Assembly (NCBI GenBank): GCA_021162325.1
Contig: JAGGYV010000375.1
Span: 1 to 11,610 of the forward strand
Origin: Desulfobacteraceae bacterium
GTDB taxonomy: Bacteria > Desulfobacterota > Desulfobacteria > Desulfobacterales > Desulfosalsimonadaceae
DNA length: 11,610 nt
Reading direction: 5' to 3'
A model generated the notes under the pieces. It did not search any database, was not told the DNA's origin, and worked only from the letters and a program-made list of their open reading frames with translations. A program made the translations under genes and the position numbers. Shown here piece by piece: positions 1 to 6,782 of the stretch (position 1 is its first letter; each line of letters begins with the position of its first letter).

Positions 1-1
1 C

Positions 2-874
2 GACCAATATATCAATTACCTGATTGTGGAAAAGGGATTGGCCGATACCACCATTGACGCCTATTCAAGTGATCTGAAAAATTTTGTCTCATTTTTACAA
101 TCATGCAAAATTAATGTGATTGCTGGATCTGATACAACGGTTATTTTAAAATATCTGATTCTCTTAAGAAACGAGGGGCTGTCGACACGCTCCCGGGCCC
201 GTCATCTGGTTACGCTGAGGGGATTTTTTAAATTTCTGATCCAGGAAAAAATTTTAAAAAAGGACCCCACACGAATTGTCGACCTGCCCAAAATCGGTAT
301 GAAACTGCCGGATGTGTTGTCCGTTGAGGAGATTGTAATGATTCTGAATGTGCCGGACACCAGCAAACCCAGAGGCGTGCGGGATGCCGCCATGATCGAA
401 CTGCTGTATGCCGCAGGATTAAGGGTCAGTGAATTGATCAACGTAAAAATCCAGGACGTCAACCTGGAAGTGGGGTTTGTCAGGACTTTCGGAAAAGGAT
501 CCAAAGAACGCATGGTTCCCATTGGCAGTCAGGCCAGAGAAAAAATAAATGAATATGTGACGCATGCCCGGTCAATTTTATTAAAAAATCAGGTCAGTCA
601 ATTTATGTTCGTTGCCAGGGCCGGAAACCCCATGACGCGACAAGGGTTTTGGAAACTTTTAAAGAAATATGCCATGCAAGCAAAAATCGGTAAAAAAATC
701 ACCCCGCATTCTTTCCGGCATTCTTTTGCCAGTCATTTGCTGGAAGGCGGGGCGGATTTAAGAGCCGTGCAGATGATGCTCGGTCATGTGGATATTTCAA
801 CAACGCAGATTTATACGCATGTCGCCAAAGACCATTTAAAAAAGCTTCATGAACAGTTTCATCCCAGGGGATAG
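2..874 (+). CDS. xerD: Tyrosine recombinase XerD (5' end cut by window edge)
   Basis: Site-specific recombinase that, with XerC, resolves chromosome dimers at dif near the end of replication. A GTG at 26 could start the frame, but it continues in phase to the window edge with DQYINYLI, a typical XerD N-terminus, so the true start lies outside. Counting from the GTG, the N-terminal SAM-like DNA-binding domain covers about residues 1-80 and the catalytic domain 95-282. All catalytic residues are present with XerD-like spacing: R133 (GLRVSELI), K157 (GKGSKERMVP), H228 and R231 (HSFRHSFASH), H254 (LGHVDIS) and the nucleophile Y263 (IYTHV). XerC and phage-type integrases are the alternatives; the catalytic-core sequence and short tail favour a housekeeping Xer protein. 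It converges on the secreted-protein gene that ends at 900, with only 25 bases between them and no clear terminator. Confidence 0.93.
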   Translation, partial: DQYINYLIVEKGLADTTIDAYSSDLKNFVSFLQSCKINVIAGSDTTVILKYLILLRNEGLSTRSRARHLVTLRGFFKFLIQEKILKKDPTRIVDLPKIGMKLPDVLSVEEIVMILNVPDTSKPRGVRDAAMIELLYAAGLRVSELINVKIQDVNLEVGFVRTFGKGSKERMVPIGSQAREKINEYVTHARSILLKNQVSQFMFVARAGNPMTRQGFWKLLKKYAMQAKIGKKITPHSFRHSFASHLLEGGADLRAVQMMLGHVDISTTQIYTHVAKDHLKKLHEQFHPRG

Positions 875-899
875 TGTCTCATTAACTCTATTAAAAATA

Positions 900-1727
900 T
901 TAATAAATCGTAAAAATAAAACACCCGCTACTTCCACCCAAGCCGGCATCCCCATCCTGTTCCGGTGGTAAAGGGGATGGTTCTTCTATTACACTCCCGT
1001 CAGGATATGGCGCGCCGTTTGAAACTCCGATAGCATCCAGGTCAAACCCGGCACTGCTGATGGTCGGATACGGATCATAAATCACATGGGATGTTGAATC
1101 AATGGAAGTGCCATCCCCGATAATATCGACAATTCTCACATAGGTGATTTGCGAGATATCAACAAACCCGGTAAGGACTTCCGTTTTTTCGGAAACATCT
1201 GCCAGATCAAAGGGCGTTCCATACCCCTGCCTGAATTTACCGGCAAACCCATTGATCGATGTTGTGTCAAGACTTCCGTAACCGCTGACCGGGTCCGGCG
1301 TTAAGGAGACATTGTCAAATCGGACAAAATCAATCCCGTTGCTTGACACTTCAACAAAGGCAAGTTCCAGGTTATAGTCATTAAACGAATTCTCAAATAC
1401 CGCAAAATCCCATCCATCCCCATTTTCAACGGGCGGATCAAACGTCATTGTGATACGTCCGCCACGCCCTAAGGAAACAATGTCATAGGATGTTCCGGAT
1501 GCCTTGCCAATGGCATATTCCGGGGTTTGCCATACATCATCAAGGTCGGTACCGATTTCATAACTTTCATATCCGCTTGCCCAACCGATAAACGCCGGGT
1601 CATCCATATGAATCGCCGTTGACCCTTCCTGACCGGCTGCTGGTGAATAGGAAACAGCACCAGCGGGCGTTGCCAAAAAGAAAAAAAATACAACAATAAA
1701 AAACATTTTCAGTAATTGAAATTTCAT
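900..1727 (-). CDS. Secreted beta-rich protein of the B12 locus, GCFI C-terminus
   Basis: A 275-residue exported protein of no assigned enzymatic function. Residues 1-24 form a signal peptide with a very hydrophobic core (FFIVVFFFFLATPAGA) and probable cleavage after AGA. The body resembles secreted proteins often annotated only as 'cell surface protein', with features such as GWDFAVFENSF and ELAFVEVSSNGIDF (about residues 105-135) and a closing SSAGFDLDAIGV (about 224-235), suggesting a jelly-roll-like fold. A Pro/Glu/Gly-rich linker then leads to GGSSGCFIFTIY, with Cys269 seven residues from the end. It is the third gene of the riboswitch-led set, 262 bases beyond the TonB receptor, with no strong Shine-Dalgarno before its ATG. 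I infer a role as an accessory corrinoid-capture protein at the cell surface; direct B12 binding is not shown by the sequence. Confidence 0.8.
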   Translation of the reverse strand: MKFQLLKMFFIVVFFFFLATPAGAVSYSPAAGQEGSTAIHMDDPAFIGWASGYESYEIGTDLDDVWQTPEYAIGKASGTSYDIVSLGRGGRITMTFDPPVENGDGWDFAVFENSFNDYNLELAFVEVSSNGIDFVRFDNVSLTPDPVSGYGSLDTTSINGFAGKFRQGYGTPFDLADVSEKTEVLTGFVDISQITYVRIVDIIGDGTSIDSTSHVIYDPYPTISSAGFDLDAIGVSNGAPYPDGSVIEEPSPLPPEQDGDAGLGGSSGCFIFTIY

Positions 1728-1783
1728 AGCCGTCGATAAACCGTATAAGCGTTTATTTGTTGAACCTAATCCGGATAAACCGG

Positions 1784-1935
1784 AAAAGTTAAAAGTGAAC
1801 TAAAGTTTGAAGTGAGCTAAAGTTATGGTTAATGCCTTTGGCATTTTCAATTTTTATGTTAAAAATGATCGCGCGTTTCGCGCAGTCAACAACTTTAGGC
1901 ACTTTAGATCACTTTAGTCACTTCACACTTTTTGA
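1784..1935. repeat. Nested inverted-repeat element with three small hairpins
   Basis: The gap between the receptor and the downstream secreted-protein gene holds a long imperfect palindrome. The left arm (about 1790-1825) has two CTAAAGT heptamers and repeated AAGTGA-like units; the right arm (about 1888-1932) has the complementary ACTTTAG three times and CACTTC. Between the arms lie three short perfect hairpins, each with a 3-base loop: AATGCC-TTT-GGCATT (1831-1845), TTTTTA-TGT-TAAAAA (1851-1865) and GCGCG-TTT-CGCGC (1871-1883). They are spaced five bases apart. The layout resembles a non-coding miniature mobile element or REP-like repeat. No open reading frame or obvious target duplication was recognised. 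In an operon transcript it could act as an RNA-stabilising or processing site. Confidence 0.75.
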
Positions 1936-1989
1936 GTTTTTAAAAAAGTTTGCCAAAAAAACACAAAAATTAGAGACAAGAAACTAAGG

Positions 1990-4008
1990 TTAAAAGTATG
2001 TCCACCGGATACCTCCATAAATTGTCCGTTCCGGCATGGGATAATACTGCTCACTGTAGGCGCTTGTTGAATACAATTCATTAAACATGTTATTTATCCC
2101 GGCAAATATCATCAGATTTTTATATTCATAGGTTAATTTTCCATCAAAAACAAAAAAGTCGTCGAGCTTTTCATACCGGTCATTATCCATATCATTGCCG
2201 TCAAATCGTGACCCGGTATATGTTCCAGATAAAGACAATGCCAATTGACTGACTATCTGCCAGTACGTTCCGATGGAAGCCATATGTTCAGGAACTAATG
2301 GGAGGGTCGCGTTTGTTTTATCAAATTTCGCTTTTGTAAAAGTATAACTTCCCCGCAAGCGAATATCTTCGGTCGGGTATAATGTAAAATCCATTTCAAC
2401 CCCTTGACGGATTGTTTTTTCATCATAATTCCGGTTAATATCACTGTAATAAATTTCATCGTCAATCCGTATATCAAACAGGGCAATCGTCATAGACATA
2501 AAATTACCAAATTGATGCCGACCGCCAATTTCGCTATGAAACCCCTCCTGAGGCTGAAGCCCCTCTTCACTTTCTGCAAATTCATCAACATTCGGAATCC
2601 GAAAACTGGTGGCGCAGCTGCCAAAAAATGAGGCTGTCGGGGACATGGCATATGTAAAACCGATAGAATAAGCGCTATTGTCCCATTCAGATTTTGTGGT
2701 ATCCCCATTGACCCAGATTTTTACGTCATCAAAAATTTTTCTTACATCAGTACGAAAACGTCCCTGATAATGATTATAGCGGGACCCGGCGTTTAACATC
2801 AAATTATTGGTAATCGACCATCGGTTATTGATAAAAATTCCGAAACTTTCCGTTTCACTGTTTCTTCGGGGACCATCCGGCCTTTCTTCCCGAAAATAGT
2901 CGGTTTTAAAATGGTCGATTCCCAATTGAAACATTTGCAAATGACCGCCAAATATATAGTCTTTGACGTAATTAAGATCAAATTGACGTGTATCTTCATC
3001 AATTTTGTTTTTTTGATCGTTTTTTGAAATCCGGGGATTAAAACCAATAACATATCGATTGTCTCTGAAAAGATATCCTCTTTTCAGAGAGAGTGTCCCC
3101 CACTTTTCAAAATCCATATCAACTTCAAACCGTCCCCTTGTTTCAGACGTTTCCCCGGAATCATCCGGCCGATTTGTTTCAACCCGTTTGGACCGGGAAC
3201 TGATATCTTCCCTGCTGACAGGACCGGGAAGCCCATATTCATCCTCATAATAAAATCCCGAGGCCTTAAAAGAGAAACGATCATTGATGGCATAACTTGA
3301 TTTTGCCCCAATATCCTTTTTTTTAAAAAAGCCATTGTCCCGGTACCCGTGTGAATCATAAATTCCGGCATTCAGATTTAAATAAATATCCTTCAGGTTA
3401 CCGTCAAGAGAGACCCGGTTATCAAACGTATTGTAACTGCCGTATGAGGAATAAAACTGTGCTGAAGGCGTTTTTCCTGCTTCTTTGGTAATAATATTTA
3501 TAACCCCGCCCACTGCGCCGTTTCCGTAAACAACAGATCCGGCGCCGCGAACGATTTCAATGCGCTCAATTTGTTCGATCGGCACTGACGCAAGTGACGG
3601 CCCGGATTGGTCCGGTGCATTCAGCATCAAGTCATCAACCATGACTATCACATTACTGCCAGCAGTATCTCCCATCCCTCTAAGATCAACCACCGCCTGT
3701 TTATCATTTCCAAAAGTGCTTCGAACGTTGATGCCTGCTTCCTGAGCAAGTAATTCGATAATATTTTTAGCGGTAGATGCTTTGATATCATCACTGGATA
3801 TGACCGTGACATGTTTTGAAATATCGGAAACCGGCTCTTTGACTTTGTTTGCGGTAACGACAATGGCATCCAGTTCAAAGTCAACAGGAGTACTGTCTTT
3901 TTCAGCGGTTTCATCGGTTTCCTGTGCAAACAAACAATAGGGTTGCCCGAATATAAAAGCTAAACACACGATAAACGTAATTATTTTTTTTTTGACGTTA
4001 TTTTTCAT
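1990..4008 (-). CDS. BtuB-like TonB-dependent outer-membrane receptor
   Basis: A 672-residue receptor predicted to import cobalamin or a related corrinoid across the outer membrane with energy from TonB-ExbBD. A signal peptide (about 1-28) ends ...CLFA. A TonB-box-like DAIVVTA follows at 47-53. The plug domain runs to about 175 and shows VVDLRGMGD, VDDLMLNAPD, IERIEIVRGAGSVVYGNGAVGGVINIIT. The rest is an aromatic-rich 22-strand barrel ending YGGIRWTYF, with the usual terminal Phe. The length is close to that of BtuB/CirA-type receptors. Substrate is inferred from context: the gene lies downstream of a cobalamin riboswitch and between two secreted proteins of types seen in B12 loci. Without that context a siderophore receptor would be equally likely. 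The ATG at 4008 has no strong Shine-Dalgarno. The 200-base gap upstream holds a palindromic repeat. Confidence 0.9.
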   Translation of the reverse strand: MKNNVKKKIITFIVCLAFIFGQPYCLFAQETDETAEKDSTPVDFELDAIVVTANKVKEPVSDISKHVTVISSDDIKASTAKNIIELLAQEAGINVRSTFGNDKQAVVDLRGMGDTAGSNVIVMVDDLMLNAPDQSGPSLASVPIEQIERIEIVRGAGSVVYGNGAVGGVINIITKEAGKTPSAQFYSSYGSYNTFDNRVSLDGNLKDIYLNLNAGIYDSHGYRDNGFFKKKDIGAKSSYAINDRFSFKASGFYYEDEYGLPGPVSREDISSRSKRVETNRPDDSGETSETRGRFEVDMDFEKWGTLSLKRGYLFRDNRYVIGFNPRISKNDQKNKIDEDTRQFDLNYVKDYIFGGHLQMFQLGIDHFKTDYFREERPDGPRRNSETESFGIFINNRWSITNNLMLNAGSRYNHYQGRFRTDVRKIFDDVKIWVNGDTTKSEWDNSAYSIGFTYAMSPTASFFGSCATSFRIPNVDEFAESEEGLQPQEGFHSEIGGRHQFGNFMSMTIALFDIRIDDEIYYSDINRNYDEKTIRQGVEMDFTLYPTEDIRLRGSYTFTKAKFDKTNATLPLVPEHMASIGTYWQIVSQLALSLSGTYTGSRFDGNDMDNDRYEKLDDFFVFDGKLTYEYKNLMIFAGINNMFNELYSTSAYSEQYYPMPERTIYGGIRWTYF

Positions 4009-4054
4009 AATCGTTTGAGAAATAATTCATTTAAACGCAACAGAATCAGTCTCC

Positions 4055-4199
4055 GAACGGAAAGTCCATTTATTCGTAGGTTGGGTTAGCCCCATTGGTT
4101 GGGTTGAATGCCTCAACCCAACCTACGAAAATCAAATGTTTATCAACACAAAAAGCGAAAGAGCGTAACCCAACAAATCATGTGGCCGGGTTTCCGTTC
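4055..4199. repeat. REP/MITE-like palindromic element
   Basis: A 145-base element fills most of the gap between the DUF4465 and receptor genes. Its ends are a 9-base inverted repeat, GAACGGAAA (4055-4063) and TTTCCGTTC (4191-4199). Inside is a perfect 15-base inverted repeat, TTCGTAGGTTGGGTT (4073-4087) and its complement (4115-4129). A second, competing perfect hairpin, GGTTGGGTTGA (4097-4107) with 4113-4123 and a 5-base loop, shares its right arm. A further partial copy, GCGTAACCCAAC, lies at 4163-4174. The GTAGGTTGGGTT core resembles dispersed intergenic repeats seen in many proteobacterial and cyanobacterial genomes. No coding capacity. Confidence 0.8.
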
Positions 4200-4208
4200 A
4201 ACCACGAA

Positions 4209-4979
4209 TTACCAGATCGAAAATTCTGATTTTACAGAATTTATAAAACAGCCGCCATCGCTATGATGAATATCGTTCTCATCGCCATCGTCTTCATTGT
4301 TAAAATTATCCATGCAAAAATACGCCGGGGTATTCATTCCCCAATCGCCGTTATCTGATGAACTTAATTCGAATATCAGTTGTTTGACAGCTCCCAGTCC
4401 GCTCAAGTCAACCCATTTCCAGGTATTCACAATACTGGTCCCGTCAGCCAGCATAAATTCCTTTATACCTGTTTCCACGCCATCATCATCAAAACCTGTG
4501 ATAGTCACCATAAACCAGTCATTGTCTTCATCAGTAAATTTTTTCGCAAAGTCGTCCCCATCGCGCATTGAATAAAAAGCATAATTATTATTTGTAAAAA
4601 AAGCGCCGGAAAGGACTTGTTCCGTGTCAAGGGTTATTGTGGGGGGATTTGCAGCAAAGGAACTGACATACGCCACCGCATAAATTACACTGCCATCTGC
4701 CCCGCTGCCGGTAATTACATTATATTGGGCATCAAATCCTTCAGCAGCTGTGTCTGTTATATTTGAATAGGCAAATCCGTCCCAGGAAAACCATTCCGCA
4801 TTATAATTATTGCTAAAAGCGAATCCTCCGCTATAAAAGCCGCCGGTGGCATCTGATCCGTTCCAATAGCTTTCCGTATTCAGAGACAAATCCTCAAAAT
4901 CCGCTGTTTGAGCATTAACACAGTTTGTAATAAAAAAAATGGAACAAAATAAAAAAACCAAAGCAAAAAATCGTTTCAT
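4209..4979 (-). CDS. Secreted DUF4465 protein (BtuH-like), GCFI C-terminus
   Basis: A 256-residue exported protein with a signal peptide at about 1-23 (cleavage after VNA). Cys20 is preceded by Asn rather than Gly, Ala or Ser, so a lipobox is unlikely. The mature part matches the DUF4465 pattern: DFEDLSL, SYWNGSDATGGFYSGGFAF, then WFSWDGFAYSNITDT and QYNVITGSGADGS (about 27-97). In Bacteroidetes, as I recall, proteins of this type include the surface B12-binding BtuH. That, and its place as first gene after the cobalamin riboswitch, points to corrinoid capture for the receptor encoded next. An Asp/Glu/His-rich linker precedes GGCFINSVKSEFSIW, with Cys244. The start is firm: AAGGAG (4986-4991 on the complement) stands six bases before the ATG. 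Binding of B12 is inference from family and context. Confidence 0.87.
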   Translation of the reverse strand: MKRFFALVFLFCSIFFITNCVNAQTADFEDLSLNTESYWNGSDATGGFYSGGFAFSNNYNAEWFSWDGFAYSNITDTAAEGFDAQYNVITGSGADGSVIYAVAYVSSFAANPPTITLDTEQVLSGAFFTNNNYAFYSMRDGDDFAKKFTDEDNDWFMVTITGFDDDGVETGIKEFMLADGTSIVNTWKWVDLSGLGAVKQLIFELSSSDNGDWGMNTPAYFCMDNFNNEDDGDENDIHHSDGGCFINSVKSEFSIW

Positions 4980-5023
4980 GAAAAACTCCTTAGCTGTTAA
5001 ATTAATAATTAAAATTTATCCTT

Positions 5024-5081
5024 AAAAACAAAAAAAGGGAAATCCCGGATCAATAAAAGCGACCCTGAGATTTCCCTTTTT
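5024..5081 (-). terminator. Intrinsic terminator in the riboswitch leader
   Basis: On the minus-strand transcript, AAAAAGGGAAATC (complement of 5069-5081) pairs perfectly over 13 bases with GATTTCCCTTTTT (complement of 5032-5044), enclosing a 24-base loop. A run of T residues follows (complement of about 5024-5036, broken by one G). It lies between the cobalamin riboswitch and the DUF4465 start codon, where a riboswitch expression platform belongs. This suggests control by premature termination when the ligand is bound. The helix also has a T-run on the other strand, but no plus-strand gene needs it. Confidence 0.85.
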
Positions 5082-5127
5082 ATCTTCAGATCATATGATG
5101 TTTTTTTTACCGAGAAAAAACAGTCAA

Positions 5128-5291
5128 ATTGTTCAAGCAGGTCTTCTGACTTTTGGATCAATTTACTTGTCGCGCCTTCCCGCAGGTTTCTGCAGTGGCA
5201 GTAAGCGACGTTCATCCCCAATTACAGCGGCGGGCCCGTCCCTGAATTTCACAGGGTTCCCCTTTATGCTTTTACAAAGCACATGAACAAT
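5128..5291 (-). promoter_or_regulatory. Cobalamin (B12) riboswitch
   Basis: The minus-strand RNA carries the hallmarks of the cobalamin riboswitch. The B12 box GTCAGAAGACCTGCTTG is the complement of 5134-5150. The conserved upstream core, GGGAACCCTGTGAAATTCAG then GGGACGGGCCCGCCGCTGTA, is the complement of about 5222-5261, followed by TGCCACTG and a GGGAAGG stretch before the B12 box. An 8-base closing helix P1 pairs ATTGTTCA (5128-5135) with TGAACAAT (5284-5291). A small hairpin GCTTT-TAC-AAAGC lies at 5268-5280. Such elements repress downstream genes when adenosyl- or another cobalamin binds. Here the target is the DUF4465, receptor and secreted-protein series. Confidence 0.94.
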
Positions 5292-5301
5292 AATATAAAA
5301 A

Positions 5302-5330
5302 TAAATAAATTTACCCCGACAAGAAGTCAA
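5302..5330 (-). promoter_or_regulatory. Sigma70-type promoter for the riboswitch transcript
   Basis: On the minus strand, TTGACT (complement of 5325-5330) is separated by exactly 17 bases from TATTTA (complement of 5302-5307). Transcription would begin about 5295, just before riboswitch helix P1. This makes the B12 locus independent of rsmG, which ends at 5355. Position and spacing are convincing; the -10 hexamer is only a fair match. Confidence 0.6.
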
Positions 5331-5354
5331 GCAAAAATATTTTCAGTACACGCT

Positions 5355-6056
5355 TTATAATGGGGAAAAATCTCTTTTTACAATCACAAAAGAACGTTCA
5401 TCTCCGGAAATGGGGAGTCTGTATTTTTCAATCTGCAATTCAAATTTATAGTCGTGGATTTGATATATATTTTCCCCGGTTTTCGCCGCCTTCAGTTCAT
5501 CAATTTCTTTTTGTACATCTCTACCCTTCATAGCGATGATTACACCGTCTGGCTTTATTAATGGCGCTGTCAAAATAAGAAACTTTTTCAGCGAAGTAAA
5601 CGCCCGGCTGATGACCACATCGAAGTGTCCGGAAAATTCAGGAAGACCTGAAAGTTCTTCAACACGGTACTGGTGTGCGGAAATATTCTGAAGCTTTAAA
5701 AGTCTGATCACATACTTTAAAAAATTTATTTTTTTCCTTGAACTGTCAACAAGACTGACTGACAGCGAAGGCATGAAAATTTTTAAGGGGATCCCCGGAA
5801 ATCCGCCACCGGTTCCGACATCAAGAACAGACGCATTTTGAGGAATAAATTTTTCGGGAATGAGCGAATCGATGATGTGCTTTTCTGCTACTTGCTCCGG
5901 GTCCGTGATAGCGGTCAGGTTTATTTTTTTATTCCAGGTAATCAATTCAGACGCAAATCCGACCGTCAGATCAATCGCCATATCGTCCAGCCCGATATGG
6001 CAGGCTGCAGCCTGAAGGCCCAGGAGATCCCGCCATTTTTGAGAATTGATTTGCAT
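5355..6056 (-). CDS. rsmG: 16S rRNA (guanine-527-N7) methyltransferase RsmG
   Basis: RsmG (GidB) uses S-adenosylmethionine to methylate N7 of G527 in the 530 loop of 16S rRNA. The SAM-binding motif I, SVLDVGTGGGFPGIPLKI, is at about residues 76-93. The family's NLTAI and HIIDSL lie before it, VDSSRKKINFLK at 103-114, and VISRAFTSLKKF at 138-149. I chose the ATG at 6056 (233 residues, near the family norm) rather than the upstream in-frame ATG at 6119, because AGGAAG sits six bases before it and homology begins there. Loss of rsmG is known to give low-level streptomycin resistance in several bacteria; this copy looks intact. The gene is often found next to mnmG or parAB, but here its neighbours are a B12 locus and a toxin-antitoxin remnant. 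Confidence 0.95.
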   Translation of the reverse strand: MQINSQKWRDLLGLQAAACHIGLDDMAIDLTVGFASELITWNKKINLTAITDPEQVAEKHIIDSLIPEKFIPQNASVLDVGTGGGFPGIPLKIFMPSLSVSLVDSSRKKINFLKYVIRLLKLQNISAHQYRVEELSGLPEFSGHFDVVISRAFTSLKKFLILTAPLIKPDGVIIAMKGRDVQKEIDELKAAKTGENIYQIHDYKFELQIEKYRLPISGDERSFVIVKRDFSPL

Positions 6057-6062
6057 TGTGTG

Positions 6063-6068
6063 CTTCCT
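6063..6068 (-). promoter_or_regulatory. Ribosome binding site that fixes the rsmG start
   Basis: AGGAAG on the complement of 6063-6068 stands six bases before the ATG at 6056. The longer in-frame alternative at 6119 has no comparable site and would add 21 residues unlike the family. Confidence 0.7.
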
Positions 6069-6214
6069 TTCATGATAAATCTGCCACCCGATGCTTATGG
6101 AATGATCCTTTATTGACATTTTCGCGTATCAATGACAATGTAAAAAACAATCAAAACAAGGTTCGATCTTTTCAGACAAACAAATCACAAGCACCAATGC
6201 TATTGAAAACGACC

Positions 6215-6658
6215 ATGACAGAAAAAAATAAGAATAACAGCTATTCCGATTTTTTGAAGGTTCTTCCCGAATATTGCAGCGGTAATAAAAAAATCATCGC
6301 CGCTTATCTCTTCGGGTCTTACGCTGCTGGCAAGGCAACTCCTTTCAGTGATGTGGATATTGCCCTGCTCACACCGCCTGCTGAAAACCGGATGGAGGTA
6401 TTCCATGCCCGACTGAGATATCACACAGAACTTTCTGATTTAATGAAGAAAAATGTCGACATCGTTCTGCTTCGTGAGGCTGGCGAAATGCTTTCTTACC
6501 AAATTCTTAAATTTGGCCGGCTTGTATTTGAAAAAGACCGTGATTCCCATCGCGAGTTTGTGGCTAAACGGGTCATCCAGTGCCTGGATTTCCAATATTA
6601 TGAGCGGATCATGCAACAGGGAATGATCAATGCCATGCGAAGGGAATATCATGGTTAA
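6215..6658 (+). CDS. MNT-type nucleotidyltransferase antitoxin (MntA-like)
   Basis: A minimal nucleotidyltransferase of the kind paired with HEPN (HepT/DUF86) toxins, which it inactivates in characterised systems by adding AMP to a toxin tyrosine. The active-site signature GSX10DXD is intact in FGSYAAGKATPFSDVDIALL, and the third carboxylate is probably the Asp of KNVDIVLLREA. From the ATG at 6215 the protein has 147 residues, a normal length. ATG 6197 is an alternative; neither has a good Shine-Dalgarno, and the frame opens back to 6056 without family similarity. The 3' end overlaps the HEPN start codon by eight bases, the usual gene order for the pair. Since the toxin partner is cut short, this antitoxin appears to be solitary. 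It is divergent from rsmG. Confidence 0.86.
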   Translation: MTEKNKNNSYSDFLKVLPEYCSGNKKIIAAYLFGSYAAGKATPFSDVDIALLTPPAENRMEVFHARLRYHTELSDLMKKNVDIVLLREAGEMLSYQILKFGRLVFEKDRDSHREFVAKRVIQCLDFQYYERIMQQGMINAMRREYHG

Positions 6659-6782
6659 CAGGTCTTTAGTATTAAAAAAAATAGCGCGTGTTCGGCATAA
6701 CTTATCACGGGTCAAAGAAAAAAGCAGTATCAGTTTGGAAACTTTAATTTTAATCTGTAAAGCGCCTTTGACAACGTTGTGA
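6651..6782 (+). pseudogene. Truncated HEPN (HepT/DUF86-like) toxin remnant
   Basis: A 43-codon frame starting inside the end of the MNT gene. Its beginning, MVNRSLVLKKIARVRHNLSR then VKEKSSISLETL, matches the first helix of DUF86/HepT toxins in pattern. After about residue 33 the sequence (ILICKAPLTTL) no longer fits, and it stops at TGA 6780-6782. Family members have about 130-140 residues and carry the RX4-6H RNase motif and the AMP-accepting tyrosine near the C-terminus. All of that is missing, and the following gene leaves no room for it. A deletion near 6750-6770 is the simplest explanation. The TGA shares bases with the ATG of the next gene (TGATG), so the fragment may still be translated and coupled to it. 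The match is by recognition, not by alignment. Confidence 0.72.

Noticed and set aside
2..874. Phage integrase or integron-type recombinase as the identity of the first gene.
   Set aside because: The Xer-like N-terminus, catalytic spacing and lack of phage, att or cassette features nearby favour a housekeeping XerD.
2404..3250. Plus-strand and other-frame open frames within the receptor gene.
   Set aside because: They are shadows of the 672-codon receptor frame, which has clear signal, plug and barrel features throughout.
4961..4979. Cys20 of the DUF4465 protein as a lipoprotein attachment site.
   Set aside because: It is preceded by Ile-Thr-Asn, and Asn at -1 does not fit the lipobox; normal signal peptidase I cleavage after VNA fits better.
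5009..5286. Small open frames on both strands (about 70 and 63 codons) over the leader region.
   Set aside because: They lie on the riboswitch and terminator, whose conserved RNA motifs explain the sequence. Neither has a recognisable domain.
6113..6142. TTGACA at 6113-6118 as a promoter for the MNT gene.
   Set aside because: No convincing -10 hexamer lies at 16-18 bases from it (CAATGT or AATGTA at best).
6056..6214. Longer N-terminus for the MNT nucleotidyltransferase, starting at 6056.
   Set aside because: The extra residues have no family similarity, and the start would coincide with the divergent rsmG start codon.
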